From: Chryseosolibacter sp964393795
Lineage (GTDB): Bacteria > Bacteroidota > Bacteroidia > Cytophagales > Cyclobacteriaceae
Assembly (NCBI GenBank): GCA_964393795.1
Contig: CAYMWA010000002.1
Span: 1-64,000, forward strand
DNA length: 64,000 nucleotides
Direction: 5' to 3'
Shown: positions 1 to 8,993 of the stretch, one piece after another
Numbering within the stretch: the first letter of the stretch is position 1
Layout: each line of letters opens with the position of its first letter
Made by a program: the position numbers and the translations under genes
The notes under the pieces: model-generated
Database searches by the model: none
Seen by the model: the letters and a program-made list of their open reading frames with translations, nothing else
What the model was told of the DNA's origin: nothing

Positions 1-357
1 GCCGCGGGAATTTTTGTCGGGATGATTATAGAAGAAATGATCGCGTATGGAAAAGTGATCGTCAGGATCATTACCCGAAAGGATGTGGGCGACTTGTTAC
101 AATACCTGAACCGGAATCGGTTTCGCTATACCTATGTGCGTGCGGAGGGCCCGGATGGCGACGAGAACCTCGTCTTCACCGTCCTCGAGCGCGAGAAGCT
201 CGACGACCTGCTCGAAACGCTGAAGGGCATTTTGCCGACTGCGTTCTATACAGTGGAGAAGGTCAACCGTGCGGCCGAGAGTGGTGCCGTCGTGGAGCAA
301 AAGGCAGGTTGGAGCATCGCTTCCTGGTTTAGTCGCGGCAAGAAGGTGGAACGGTGA
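1..357 (+). CDS. UPF0316/DUF2179 membrane protein, C-terminal part (5' end outside window)
   Basis: The reading frame is open from the first base, so this is the 3' part of a longer gene. The visible residues begin AAGIFVGMIIEEMIAYGKVI, which matches the junction between the last membrane helix and the cytoplasmic DUF2179 domain of UPF0316 proteins (a G..IEE.....V.VRII pattern). The rest is a small alpha/beta domain with a charged tail ending in a basic stretch (SRGKKVER). The family has three N-terminal membrane helices that would lie upstream of the window; its function is unknown. An internal ATG at 22 could be mistaken for the start but would lack the membrane part. It converges on the GH3 gene. 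Confidence 0.6.
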   Translation, partial: AAGIFVGMIIEEMIAYGKVIVRIITRKDVGDLLQYLNRNRFRYTYVRAEGPDGDENLVFTVLEREKLDDLLETLKGILPTAFYTVEKVNRAAESGAVVEQKAGWSIASWFSRGKKVER

Positions 358-370
358 CGTGGTCGTCAAC

Positions 371-402
371 GCGGGCGACAGGATCGCGTACTAGTCGCCC
401 GC
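371..402. terminator. Inverted repeat between convergent genes, possible bidirectional terminator
   Basis: GCGGGCGAC (371-379) is repeated in inverse as GTCGCCCGC (394-402) with a 14-base loop: a perfect 9-bp GC-rich stem. It lies between two converging genes and includes the stop codon and last codons of the GH3 gene. No T-tract follows on either strand, so termination is only inferred. Confidence 0.4.
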
Positions 403-1914
403 AACCATGCGCAAAATATCGTCGACGTACTCGCGTGTATTAAACAATCGCGGCACTTTGTTTTGGCCGCCGAGTTTGCCGCGTTTTTTCATCCACTCGT
501 AAAACGTTCCGTGTGGCACAACGTTGATCTTTGGCGCCACTAAGGCGAGGTCGTGCTGGCGCTTGGCATCGTAGTCTGAATTAATCTGCCGCAGCGTTTC
601 ATCCAGCACGTCGGTAAACTGTTCCAGACTCCGCGGCGGAACCTTGAATTCTATGATCCATTCATGCCCGCCTTTTTTGCCCTTCTCAAGGAAAACAGGC
701 GCGGCCGTGAAATTGTCAATAACGGCGCCGGATACCTGGCTGGCTTTGTTGATGGCCATGTCGGCGTTTTCAATGATGACTTCTTCGCCAAAGGCGTTGA
801 TAAAGTGTTTGGTTCTTCCGGTGATCCGGATGCGGTAAGGCGAGGTGGAGGTGAATCTGACCGTGTCGCCGATATTATACCGCCACAACCCTCCGTTTGT
901 CGAGATGAGCATAGCATAGTTCTTTCCGACCTCCACATCTCCCAGACCGACGGCTTTGGGGTGCTCCTCGTCCAGCGCTTCCACGGGGATGAATTCGTAG
1001 TAGATACCGTAATCCAGCATCAACAACATTTCTTCTGAATCAGTCTGATCCTGAATGCCAAAAAAGCCCTCGCTCGCATTGTAGATTTCGACATAGCGCA
1101 TGTCCCCTTTGGGAATAAGTGTCCGGAACAAATTCCGGTACGGTGTAAAGGCGACGGCACCATGAAAAAATACCTCGAGATTTGGCCACACGTCGAGGAT
1201 GCTCCGCGTGTTTTTCAACGAGACGATGCGTTGAATGAGCAACGCGGTCCAGGTGGGGACACCTGAGATGTTGGTCACGTTCACCTGAGCGGTTTCTTCT
1301 GCCATTTTCTCAATCTTCTCTTCCCAGTTAGCCATCAATGCGGTTTCGAGACTCGGCGTTCTGATGAACTGCGCCCAGGGCGGAAGGTTCTGCATGATAA
1401 CAGCCGACACATCGCCGTAGTAGGAAGATTCACTTGAGTCGTATTCGTTGATTTGGTGACTTCCCCCCACTGCCAGCCCTTTGCCGTCAAACAACTTTGT
1501 TTCGGGATAGTTGTTCACGTAAATGGAGATCAGGTCTTTTCCTCCTTTGAAATGACACTCTTCAAGCGCTTCCTGAGAGACCGGGATGAACTTGCTTCGC
1601 TGGTTGGTGGTGCCTGACGATTTTGAGAACCAGGTGATCTCCGTGGGCCACAGAATGTTTTGCTCGCCGTGCATCGACCGCTTGATGTAGGGGAAGAGCT
1701 TTTCATATGTGAAGACGGGCACACGTTCGCGGAATTGCGCTGGGGATGTGATGTCGCTATAACCATACGTCTTGCCGAATTCGGTTGCTTCTGCTTCGTG
1801 CATCAACTTTCGGAACAGCTCCTCCTGAACGTCATGAGGGTACTTCATGAAGAGCTCAATCTGATGAATGCGCTTCTTCATTACCCAGGTCAATATCGAA
1901 TTGATCAGTCCCAT
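391..1914 (-). CDS. GH3 auxin-responsive promoter family protein (acyl-adenylate-forming)
   Basis: A 507-residue member of the GH3 family, the usual length for bacterial homologues. GH3 enzymes adenylate a carboxylic acid and pass it to an amine or another nucleophile. The ATP-binding motif SSGTT is at residues 99-103, a YNASEGFFG motif lies near 280, and YRIRITGRTKHF near 370 corresponds to the hinge before the mobile C-terminal domain. No signal peptide or membrane segment is visible, so it should be cytoplasmic. Bacterial GH3 proteins are widespread in Bacteroidota, but their substrates are mostly unknown and nothing next to this gene suggests one. It is transcribed alone, away from the 440-bp gene-free region. 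Confidence 0.85.
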   Translation of the reverse strand: MGLINSILTWVMKKRIHQIELFMKYPHDVQEELFRKLMHEAEATEFGKTYGYSDITSPAQFRERVPVFTYEKLFPYIKRSMHGEQNILWPTEITWFSKSSGTTNQRSKFIPVSQEALEECHFKGGKDLISIYVNNYPETKLFDGKGLAVGGSHQINEYDSSESSYYGDVSAVIMQNLPPWAQFIRTPSLETALMANWEEKIEKMAEETAQVNVTNISGVPTWTALLIQRIVSLKNTRSILDVWPNLEVFFHGAVAFTPYRNLFRTLIPKGDMRYVEIYNASEGFFGIQDQTDSEEMLLMLDYGIYYEFIPVEALDEEHPKAVGLGDVEVGKNYAMLISTNGGLWRYNIGDTVRFTSTSPYRIRITGRTKHFINAFGEEVIIENADMAINKASQVSGAVIDNFTAAPVFLEKGKKGGHEWIIEFKVPPRSLEQFTDVLDETLRQINSDYDAKRQHDLALVAPKINVVPHGTFYEWMKKRGKLGGQNKVPRLFNTREYVDDILRMVAGD

Positions 1915-2354
1915 GAGGGGTATCAGTTTTTAACTACGGCAACCAGTTCTTTCAAAAACCCGATGATAACACGAATGCATCAGGATTTGAATAGTCGCTC
2001 GCCTAAATTTTTTTCTCGGGCCGCAATAAGTGCTTCCGCCGACCCGTATCCTTAGCTTTTCCGGGGTTAAAATTTCCGGGCTGGCGGCAATAAGTGACCT
2101 CAAATTCAGCTACTTATAGAACGGCTTTTATTACGAAATTTTTGGCCTAAAAGATATCCACAAAAAAAGCGAGTTATCCACAAGGCCGATGGCAATTGGG
2201 ATAATGATTTGTTATACAACGACTTGCGCTTCATTTTCTAAATCAATTCTTTGTGGACAACTCATCAAGGTACAAAACCGGGCCGTCGAACTGCCGCTTG
2301 AAATAAGCGCGATGGCGCCCGAAACGTTTCAGGGTTAGTTGTAATTTCCCGGCT
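1915..2354. other. Gene-free divergent region with DnaA-box-like cluster (possible replication origin)
   Basis: This is the only stretch above 300 bases without a gene. It contains a perfect DnaA box TTATCCACA at 2174-2182, a one-mismatch box ATATCCACA exactly 20 bases earlier (2154-2162), and a one-mismatch box in the opposite orientation at 2252-2260 (TTGTCCACA on the minus strand). A weaker TTATACAAC lies at 2212-2220. AT-rich sequence at about 2100-2165 could serve as an unwinding element, and the 10-mer GCAATAAGTG occurs twice (2023-2032 and 2087-2096). It may instead only hold the divergent promoters of the GH3 and nitronate monooxygenase-like genes. dnaA and the usual origin neighbours are not in the window. 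Confidence 0.35.
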
Positions 2355-3308
2355 ATGAATGGAAAGGACAATCGCATATGCCGCCTGTTCGGCATCACGT
2401 ATCCCATTGTGCAGGCAGGGATGGTGTGGTGCAGCGGGTGGCGCATGGCAACCGCGGTGAGCAACGCCGGCGGCCTGGGCCTGCTAGGGGCAGGCTCCAT
2501 GTATCCGGAAGTACTGCGCGAGCATATTCGCGCCTGCCGGCGTCACACGGAGCGTCCGTTTGGCGTAAATGTTCCGTTGCTTTATCCCGACATTGACAAA
2601 GTCATGGACGTCATTCAGGAGGAGGATGTTCGTATTGTCTTTACGTCCGCAGGCAACCCTGCCACGTGGACCGGGCGTCTGAAACGCGCCGGGCTGACGG
2701 TCGCACATGTAGTGTCGAGTGTCAAATTTGCAAAAAAAGCAGCGGAGGCCGGTGTGGATGCGGTGGTTGCGGAGGGTTTTGAGGCGGGTGGCCATAACGG
2801 TCGCGAGGAGACGACCACCATGGTACTGGTTCCCATGGTCGTGGACGCGATCAAGATTCCCGTAATCGCTGCGGGCGGAATCGCCGATGGGCGCGCGATG
2901 GTGGCGGCTGAAGCACTTGGAGCCGAGGGTGTTCAGATCGGAAGCCGGTTCGCCGTGAGCCAAGAGTCGTCAGCTCACGAACGTTTTAAGGAACGGGTCA
3001 CAGCGCTGGAGGAAGGCGGAACAATGCTGGCGCTCAAGCAGCTTACACCGGTGCGGATGGTCAGAAACCAGTTTTGGGAACAAGTGCGTGCGGCGGAGGA
3101 AGCAGGTGCTTCCGTAGAGGCGTTGCGCGCACTGCTCGGAAACCGCCGGGCGAAACGCGGAATATTCGAAGGCGATTTAGAGGAAGGGGAACTTGAGATC
3201 GGTCAGGTTTCGGCGGCGATCAAACAATCGCAGCCGGCGGCAGAGATTTTGAAAGATATCTGGAATGGCTATACCGCGGTAAAAAAACGAATGTGCAATG
3301 CAGTTTAA
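2355..3308 (+). CDS. Nitronate monooxygenase / 2-nitropropane dioxygenase family FMN protein
   Basis: A 317-residue TIM-barrel flavoprotein. The motif EAGGHNG at residues 143-149 carries the histidine typical of nitronate monooxygenases, and AAGGIADGR followed by GAEGVQIGSRF (about 170-200) is the FMN phosphate-binding part. The family also contains the enoyl-ACP reductase FabK, which shares these motifs, so the substrate cannot be fixed from sequence alone. Its stop codon overlaps the start of the following VOC gene by 11 bases, so the two are probably cotranscribed and translationally coupled. No signal peptide is present; the protein should be cytoplasmic. Confidence 0.8.
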   Translation: MNGKDNRICRLFGITYPIVQAGMVWCSGWRMATAVSNAGGLGLLGAGSMYPEVLREHIRACRRHTERPFGVNVPLLYPDIDKVMDVIQEEDVRIVFTSAGNPATWTGRLKRAGLTVAHVVSSVKFAKKAAEAGVDAVVAEGFEAGGHNGREETTTMVLVPMVVDAIKIPVIAAGGIADGRAMVAAEALGAEGVQIGSRFAVSQESSAHERFKERVTALEEGGTMLALKQLTPVRMVRNQFWEQVRAAEEAGASVEALRALLGNRRAKRGIFEGDLEEGELEIGQVSAAIKQSQPAAEILKDIWNGYTAVKKRMCNAV

Positions 3309-3690
3309 ACAGATCAAAGAAACCTGTCTCTACATACGCGACCTGGAAAAGGCGCGCGAATTTTATCACGAGCGTCTGGGGATGCCTGAGATCAGCTATG
3401 TCGAAGGGAAGCACCTTTTTTTGCGTGTAGGGCAATCGGTATTGCTCCTTTTTAATCCCGACGATTCACGCCAGAAGACTTCGCCCCCACCGCATTACGG
3501 CAGCGGACGCCAGCATGTAGCGTTTGAAGTTTCCGCTGAAGACTATAATTCCGCGAAAGCGGAAATGTCGGAGAAGGGAATCGCTATTATCGATACCGTT
3601 ATCTGGAAAAACGGAGACGAATCTTTTTACTTCAACGATCCGGAAGGGAACGTGCTCGAAATTCTTGGTGGTGGCGGATTGTGGGCGTAG
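3298..3690 (+). CDS. VOC family (glyoxalase/bleomycin-resistance fold) protein
   Basis: A 130-residue single-domain protein of the vicinal-oxygen-chelate superfamily. It opens with a beta strand and the helix motif YIRDLEKAREFYHERLGM, and ends with FNDPEGNVLEILG, the classical last strand with its metal-ligand glutamate. The superfamily includes glyoxalases, dioxygenases, epimerases and antibiotic-binding proteins, so no reaction is assigned. The start overlaps the preceding nitronate monooxygenase-like gene by 11 bases, which suggests a shared transcript and perhaps a shared small-molecule substrate. It converges on a short gene on the other strand with only 3 bases between the stops. Confidence 0.8.
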   Translation: MQFKQIKETCLYIRDLEKAREFYHERLGMPEISYVEGKHLFLRVGQSVLLLFNPDDSRQKTSPPPHYGSGRQHVAFEVSAEDYNSAKAEMSEKGIAIIDTVIWKNGDESFYFNDPEGNVLEILGGGGLWA

Positions 3691-3693
3691 TCG

Positions 3694-3957
3694 TCAGGCC
3701 AGTTTCGGCTTGGCATTCACGCCGGGGACGACCGACGTTTCGCGTGCAGGCGCAACCTGATCGCCGGGGTAGTGGTCCTGATACCAGCGCGTGTAGTCTT
3801 TGTACTGGAGACAACCGCTGATTATTTTTCCGTCAATGAGGAGTTTGATGTAGAGATCGGGATTGATGGTTTTTTTGATAGCTTCCCGTTGCGCTTGTGG
3901 CAGTTCGCTCACTTGCACATAAGATATCCCCTTAAATAGTTTAGATTCAGCCTTCAT
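3694..3957 (-). CDS. Hypothetical protein (87 aa)
   Basis: No family is recognised. The product is short, soluble and charged, with no signal peptide or membrane segment. It contains an aromatic stretch (KDYTRWYQDHYP) near residue 53 and a proline-rich C terminus. The frame is unbroken with an ATG start and the opposite frames in this interval are poor, so it is probably real, but evidence is limited to the ORF itself. It is divergent from recG with a 120-bp intergenic region and converges on the VOC gene. Confidence 0.5.
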   Translation of the reverse strand: MKAESKLFKGISYVQVSELPQAQREAIKKTINPDLYIKLLIDGKIISGCLQYKDYTRWYQDHYPGDQVAPARETSVVPGVNAKPKLA

Positions 3958-4077
3958 ACTAGCACCTTGATAACAGCAATCTCCACAATAGTAACCGCAA
4001 GGGATTCCAAAAGTAAGACATTTTCATCTTTTTGCGCCCCAATGTAATTAATTTTTGAAAATTGCTATTTCCAGCAT

Positions 4078-6171
4078 ATGCCAGGTTTTTTCGAAACACC
4101 CATAGCGTATTTAAAGGGAGTCGGGCCGCAGCGTGCTGCGCTGTTGAATAAGGAATTGAACATTTTCACTTATGGTGACCTCATTCAGCACTACCCCTTC
4201 CGTTATGAGGACCGCACCCGTATCTATGCTATTTCGGAAATAGAAGAGGGAATGCCCTACGTCCAGGTGCAGGGAACGGTAACGGGTAAAGAACTTATTG
4301 GCGTCGGGACAAAAAAAAGATTGCTGTGTTATCTGCGCGACGACACCGGGCAAATTGAATTGGTATGGTTTCGTGGCATCAACTGGATCGCAGATAAAAT
4401 CAAGGTGGGCGCTGCGTATATCGCCTTCGGTAGGCCGGCGAAATTCGGAAATGCCTTCAGCATCGCCCATCCCGAACTTGAAGTCGTTTCGGCAGCCGCG
4501 GAAAAAGGCCGGTCGCTGCAACCGGTATACCCACTCACCGAACGTCTTCGGTCGGGAAGAATGGACAGCAAGGCTTTGTCCAAATTGATCCAGCACCTTC
4601 TTGTTCTTGCCTCAGATAAAATTCGGGAAACATTGCCGCCGGATATACTACGACAGGAGGAATTGTGCGGCAAGAAAGAGGCGTTGACCATGATCCACTT
4701 TCCCGTCGATAACGCCGCATTGCAAGCCGCCCGCCAGCGACTCAAGTTTGAAGAGCTGTTCTATATTCAACTGCGCCTTCTGAAATTAAAACTCGTCAGA
4801 AAAGACAAGTTCAAAGGCATTGTCTTCAACGATGCGACGCTCGTCACCAGATTCTATCAACGACATCTGCCTTTTGAATTGACGCAGGCGCAAAAGAAGG
4901 TGATCAAAGAAATTTACGCAGACCTGAGGTCGGGAAAACAGATGAACCGTCTTCTTCAGGGCGACGTGGGAAGTGGCAAGACGATTGTCGGTTTCATCTG
5001 TATGTTGCTCGTCGTTGGCAATGAGGCACAGTGCGCATTAATGGCGCCAACGGAGATTCTCGCCCAGCAGCACTACAATACATTGCGCAAGTACGCAGAG
5101 GCAATGCAAATTCCGATCGCCTTGCTGACAGGCTCCACGAAGAAGACCGCACGCACGCCCATCCACCGACGATTGCGGAATGGTGAACTTAAAGTGCTGA
5201 TCGGGACACATGCATTGCTGGAAGAAGAGGTGCAGTTTAAAAGACTCGGACTTGCCATCATTGATGAGCAACACCGGTTTGGTGTATCACAGCGGTCAAA
5301 GTTGTGGCAAAAGAACGATGACCTCTTTCCGCATATGCTCGTTATGACCGCCACACCCATTCCACGAACACTAGCCATGACGTTGTACGGCGATCTTGAC
5401 GTCTCTGTCATCGATGAATTGCCGGCCGGTCGCAAACCCATCCGCACGATTCACAAATTCGACTCACATCGTTTGGAGGTCAATCATTTCCTGAAGAGTC
5501 AGATGGCCAGCGGGCGTCAAGTGTACATGGTATATCCGCTTATCGACGAGTCGGAGAAAGTTGACCTCAAGCACTTGATGGATGGGTACGAAAGTGCGTG
5601 CAGGGCATTTCCGGAGGTGGCGATCAGCATTCTGCACGGGAAGATGAAGCCGGAAGCGAAGGACTTTGAGATGGCGCGCTTTGCGCGTGGTGAAACGAGT
5701 ATCATGGTGGCCACAACCGTTATCGAAGTGGGCGTCGACGTACCGAACGCGTCAGTGATGGTCATCGAAAATGCGGAGCGGTTTGGATTGTCTCAATTGC
5801 ATCAACTTCGCGGTCGCGTCGGGCGGGGTGCCGAACAATCGTACTGTATTTTGATGACGGATTACAAGTTAAGCAAGGAGTCGCGGGTGCGGATTGAAAC
5901 GATGGTCCGGACGAACAACGGTTTTGAGATCGCCGAAGCCGACCTCCGGCTACGCGGCCCCGGCGACCTCATGGGCACACAGCAGAGCGGCGTGTTGGAT
6001 TTACTGATTGCCGATCTTGCGCACGACGGCGAAGTGCTGCAGCGTGCAAGAAACAAGGCCCTTGAGGTCCTGGAGAATGATCCGGAGCTCCAAAGCCCTC
6101 AGAACAGCCTGATCAGAGCCCAGATAGCGGCCAGTCGAAAGAGTGTTGTGAACTGGAGTCGCATCAGTTGA
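4078..6171 (+). CDS. recG: ATP-dependent DNA helicase RecG
   Basis: A 697-residue RecG, close to the usual length. RecG is a monomeric superfamily 2 translocase that reverses stalled forks and processes D-loops and Holliday junctions. The N-terminal YLKGVGPQRA (11-20) and the OB-fold wedge (about 60-140) precede the helicase core. Walker A is GDVGSGKT at 295-302, the DExH box is DEQH at 396-399 and motif III is TATPIPRT. Helicase motif VI appears as QLRGRVGRG, and the conserved C-terminal RLRGPGDLMGTQQSG follows. The gene starts after a 120-bp AT-rich region and appears monocistronic. Confidence 0.97.
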   Translation: MPGFFETPIAYLKGVGPQRAALLNKELNIFTYGDLIQHYPFRYEDRTRIYAISEIEEGMPYVQVQGTVTGKELIGVGTKKRLLCYLRDDTGQIELVWFRGINWIADKIKVGAAYIAFGRPAKFGNAFSIAHPELEVVSAAAEKGRSLQPVYPLTERLRSGRMDSKALSKLIQHLLVLASDKIRETLPPDILRQEELCGKKEALTMIHFPVDNAALQAARQRLKFEELFYIQLRLLKLKLVRKDKFKGIVFNDATLVTRFYQRHLPFELTQAQKKVIKEIYADLRSGKQMNRLLQGDVGSGKTIVGFICMLLVVGNEAQCALMAPTEILAQQHYNTLRKYAEAMQIPIALLTGSTKKTARTPIHRRLRNGELKVLIGTHALLEEEVQFKRLGLAIIDEQHRFGVSQRSKLWQKNDDLFPHMLVMTATPIPRTLAMTLYGDLDVSVIDELPAGRKPIRTIHKFDSHRLEVNHFLKSQMASGRQVYMVYPLIDESEKVDLKHLMDGYESACRAFPEVAISILHGKMKPEAKDFEMARFARGETSIMVATTVIEVGVDVPNASVMVIENAERFGLSQLHQLRGRVGRGAEQSYCILMTDYKLSKESRVRIETMVRTNNGFEIAEADLRLRGPGDLMGTQQSGVLDLLIADLAHDGEVLQRARNKALEVLENDPELQSPQNSLIRAQIAASRKSVVNWSRIS

Positions 6172-6239
6172 CACGCCTTTCCGAGATGTTTGCCCGGAAT
6201 TTTTTTGCTGAATAAAGCCGGTTAAATTTGGAATTAGTT

Positions 6240-8942
6240 GTGAAGAAAAACCTGGTGATCGGCTGCGTTCTCTTTTTTTGTGCTGTTTCCGCATCAGCAC
6301 AAAACGGGAGCTATTTTCTCACCCATCTCGCTCCCTCCGAGAAAACGTTCGACAATGTTTGTTTTGATATGGCGCAAGACCAGCATGGCATTATGTACTT
6401 TGCCATGAAGGCCGGGGTGCTGGAATTTGACGGACGTGAATGGGACCTTATCCCGGGTGCGGGTGCTGTGTACGGCCTTACCAGCAACGCCGCGGGCGAA
6501 ATTTTTTGGGTGGGTGCGCGCGGCTTTGGCAAGATCGCCCCCGACGAAAACGGGTTCAAACGGATTGAGTTTTTATCTGATTCGCTTACCAGCAACGTTT
6601 TCCAGACCGTGTCCATCGAAGAGGACACATACTTCCTCTCCGAGAACAAGCTCTTCCACTATCGCAGTGGAAAGCCGGGGGCTCCGATGATTGTCTCGGG
6701 AAACGGACAGAATACGTTCACCGGGATGTTCGAACTGTTTGGCGTGCTCTACCTGCAGACGGAGCGCAACACCACCTTCAAAGTGGAAAACAACAAGCTC
6801 GTCTACGTTAACCTCAACTTTTCGGGCAACGTCTTGTTCCAATCAAGAAGGGATGACGCCTATCTTCTGGGAACGAGCGATAACCGGGTCTATATCTGCA
6901 AAAAGGATCTGGTGGTAAAGCAAGTGCCCATCAAGGATCAGCCGTATGCCGACGCCAATATGGTGACCACCGGGGCGTGGGTGGGGCGCGAGCTACTTGC
7001 CCTCGGGACTTTGCGCGGGGGTGTTATGCTCGTCAATCCGCTGACGGGTGAACGTGACCAGATCATCGATTATGATACGGGGCTCCCCGACAACGAAGTC
7101 TTTTCCCTCATGCCCGATGCGAATGGCAATATCTGGGTCGCGCATGAGTACGGATTTACACAAATTTCACCACGGCTCCCGTTCAGGTCCTTCAGTTACT
7201 ACAGTGGCTTGAAAGGCAACATGCTGTGTGCTTCCTCCCACGGCGGCAGCGTTTACGTTGGAACATCGCTGGGTCTCTTCAAACTACACAAAGACGAGGT
7301 CTACGATGAGGTAGTGACATATGTAAGGGTCGATGCAGCGCCAGGAGCCGATGCCGATGCAACGGATGAAGTCAGGGACGCGCCGTCGAGGCGGAGGGGA
7401 TTTTTTAATTTCCTGCGGAGGAACCGGAGCAAAGACAAGGCCGATGACGAACCTCAGGAACCGGAGGAACACGAGACCGCCGATGCCGGGTTTGAAAAAC
7501 GCGTCGACAAGGTGTTGCGCTCGTCCCAGTATGTTTTTAAAAAAGTGGCGGGCATCGACTCCAAGATATCCCATCTCGTCGAGGTTGAGGGGCGGCTGGT
7601 GGCCGCCGGATTGGAGGGCGTCTTCGAAGTGAATGATCTCCAGGCAAAGCCTATCCTTCGGAGCCCGACGCGATTCATCTGCGCCTCTCAAGTGCAACGA
7701 AGAATAATGGTATCGACTTACAATGATGCCGTCTGGTCACTGCGGTATGATTCCAGCGCGTGGACTCAGCAGCACCTGATCAGCAACCTGGGCGACCAGA
7801 TCGATTATATCTTTGAAGGCAAGAATGAATGGTGGCTTTGCGGCCTCGATATGGTCTACCAACTTCAGCTGGGTGTGGGTGACATTCCGCGTGTGCAGGC
7901 TACGGAACTCACCAATCCGGACTTTGACAAAACCGTCGGCCTTTACTTTAATGACAAGGTCTTCTTTGTTAACAACGACGGCTTCTTCCGGTTTGAGCGG
8001 AAGCGAAATTCCCTTACCAGAATGGACAGCCTGCCGAGACCCTATCAATATTTCGCTCTGGACGGCCACCTGTTTTATCGCGATGAACATCGATGGAACA
8101 TGCTCGGCGAAGCGCATCCCAACAACAACCTTCAGTATCTGAATCTCTTTCATGACCTGCGTTTTATCGCAAGGGATCACGATCCGCGAAACCTCTGGCT
8201 GATCAGTGGCGGCAATGAACTGCTGAGGTTTGACGGTGCGAACGTTACGCCCATACAAAGCCGTTTTCCGGTATTCCTTAAATCCGTTCGCAACAATGCG
8301 GTCAAGATTGCCGACTTCAGCCACATCCAAATCGATCAGGGCAATAGCGCCGTCACTTTTGAGGTGGTTCAACCTGATTACATCAACCCAAGAGGAATTG
8401 AGTTCCGGTATTTCCTTGACGGAATGCATCGCGAATGGTCTGACTGGTCAAGCGCAAACAACCAGATCAATTTCCCCTATTTGCCGCCGGGCGAATACAC
8501 GTTGCGTGTGCAATCGAGGAACATCTTCGGACGGATTAGCGAACTTAATCCGCTTCCTTTCGAAGTGATTCCACCATACTGGAAGCAGTCCTGGTTTTAT
8601 GCCCTGGAATTTATCGTCTTCGCTTCGCTGGTCATCCTTTCTTTCAGACTGAGTAGTCGTTATCATTTCATTAGCCGGCTTCTGTCGTTGATCACGATCA
8701 TCTTGCTGATCGAGTTTATTCAGACGGTCATCGGCGCGAGTATCGCGTCAGACGATAGCCCGGTGATCGAGTTCTTTGTTCAGGTAATCGTCGCGCTTCT
8801 GATCCTTCCCGTTGAAGGCTTCCTGCGCAACCTGATGTTGCGTTCGATGGATTCCGACAGCCGATTCTACAAACTGATTGCTGCCGGCCATTCACCACCC
8901 AAAAAGCGTGGACGCAAGGCCAAGGTTAAGGAGACGCAGTGA
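6240..8942 (+). CDS. Two-component-regulator propeller (Reg_prop/Y_Y_Y) membrane protein without recognisable output domain
   Basis: About 900 residues. The GTG at 6240 gives a clean signal peptide (MKKNLVIGCVLFF...SASAQ); an in-frame TTG at 6228 adds four residues. The body resembles the beta-propeller sensor of Bacteroidota hybrid systems, with repeats such as DANGNIWVAHEYGFTQIS near 285 and a Y_Y_Y-like Ig domain near 700-780 (DGMHREWSDWSSANNQINFPYLPPGEYTLRV, quoted in part by its ends). A charged, low-complexity insertion sits near 370-430. After the Y_Y_Y domain come three predicted membrane helices (about 788-806, 814-836 and 846-866) and a basic tail (KKRGRKAKVKE). No histidine kinase, receiver, HTH or cyclase domain follows, so how a signal would be passed on is unknown. 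Confidence 0.75.
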   Translation: MKKNLVIGCVLFFCAVSASAQNGSYFLTHLAPSEKTFDNVCFDMAQDQHGIMYFAMKAGVLEFDGREWDLIPGAGAVYGLTSNAAGEIFWVGARGFGKIAPDENGFKRIEFLSDSLTSNVFQTVSIEEDTYFLSENKLFHYRSGKPGAPMIVSGNGQNTFTGMFELFGVLYLQTERNTTFKVENNKLVYVNLNFSGNVLFQSRRDDAYLLGTSDNRVYICKKDLVVKQVPIKDQPYADANMVTTGAWVGRELLALGTLRGGVMLVNPLTGERDQIIDYDTGLPDNEVFSLMPDANGNIWVAHEYGFTQISPRLPFRSFSYYSGLKGNMLCASSHGGSVYVGTSLGLFKLHKDEVYDEVVTYVRVDAAPGADADATDEVRDAPSRRRGFFNFLRRNRSKDKADDEPQEPEEHETADAGFEKRVDKVLRSSQYVFKKVAGIDSKISHLVEVEGRLVAAGLEGVFEVNDLQAKPILRSPTRFICASQVQRRIMVSTYNDAVWSLRYDSSAWTQQHLISNLGDQIDYIFEGKNEWWLCGLDMVYQLQLGVGDIPRVQATELTNPDFDKTVGLYFNDKVFFVNNDGFFRFERKRNSLTRMDSLPRPYQYFALDGHLFYRDEHRWNMLGEAHPNNNLQYLNLFHDLRFIARDHDPRNLWLISGGNELLRFDGANVTPIQSRFPVFLKSVRNNAVKIADFSHIQIDQGNSAVTFEVVQPDYINPRGIEFRYFLDGMHREWSDWSSANNQINFPYLPPGEYTLRVQSRNIFGRISELNPLPFEVIPPYWKQSWFYALEFIVFASLVILSFRLSSRYHFISRLLSLITIILLIEFIQTVIGASIASDDSPVIEFFVQVIVALLILPVEGFLRNLMLRSMDSDSRFYKLIAAGHSPPKKRGRKAKVKETQ

Positions 8943-8954
8943 CAAGGCGGTGGT

Positions 8955-8984
8955 TTTGCGACAAGCGGAAATTGTTTAACTTGG
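8955..8984 (+). promoter_or_regulatory. Bacteroidota-type promoter for the downstream lipoprotein gene
   Basis: TTTG (8955-8958), an 18-base spacer, then TAACTTGG (8977-8984), one mismatch from TAnnTTTG. Transcription would begin near 8988, only about 6 bases before the ATG at 8994. The spacing fits the Bacteroidota sigma factor consensus; no experimental support is available. Confidence 0.4.
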
Positions 8985-8993
8985 TTCGCGGTC

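Noticed and set aside
6223..6230. TAAATTTG -7 element before the propeller sensor
   Set aside because: The only TTTG is 15 bases away, shorter than the normal spacer, and the element overlaps the alternative start, so I did not list it as a promoter.
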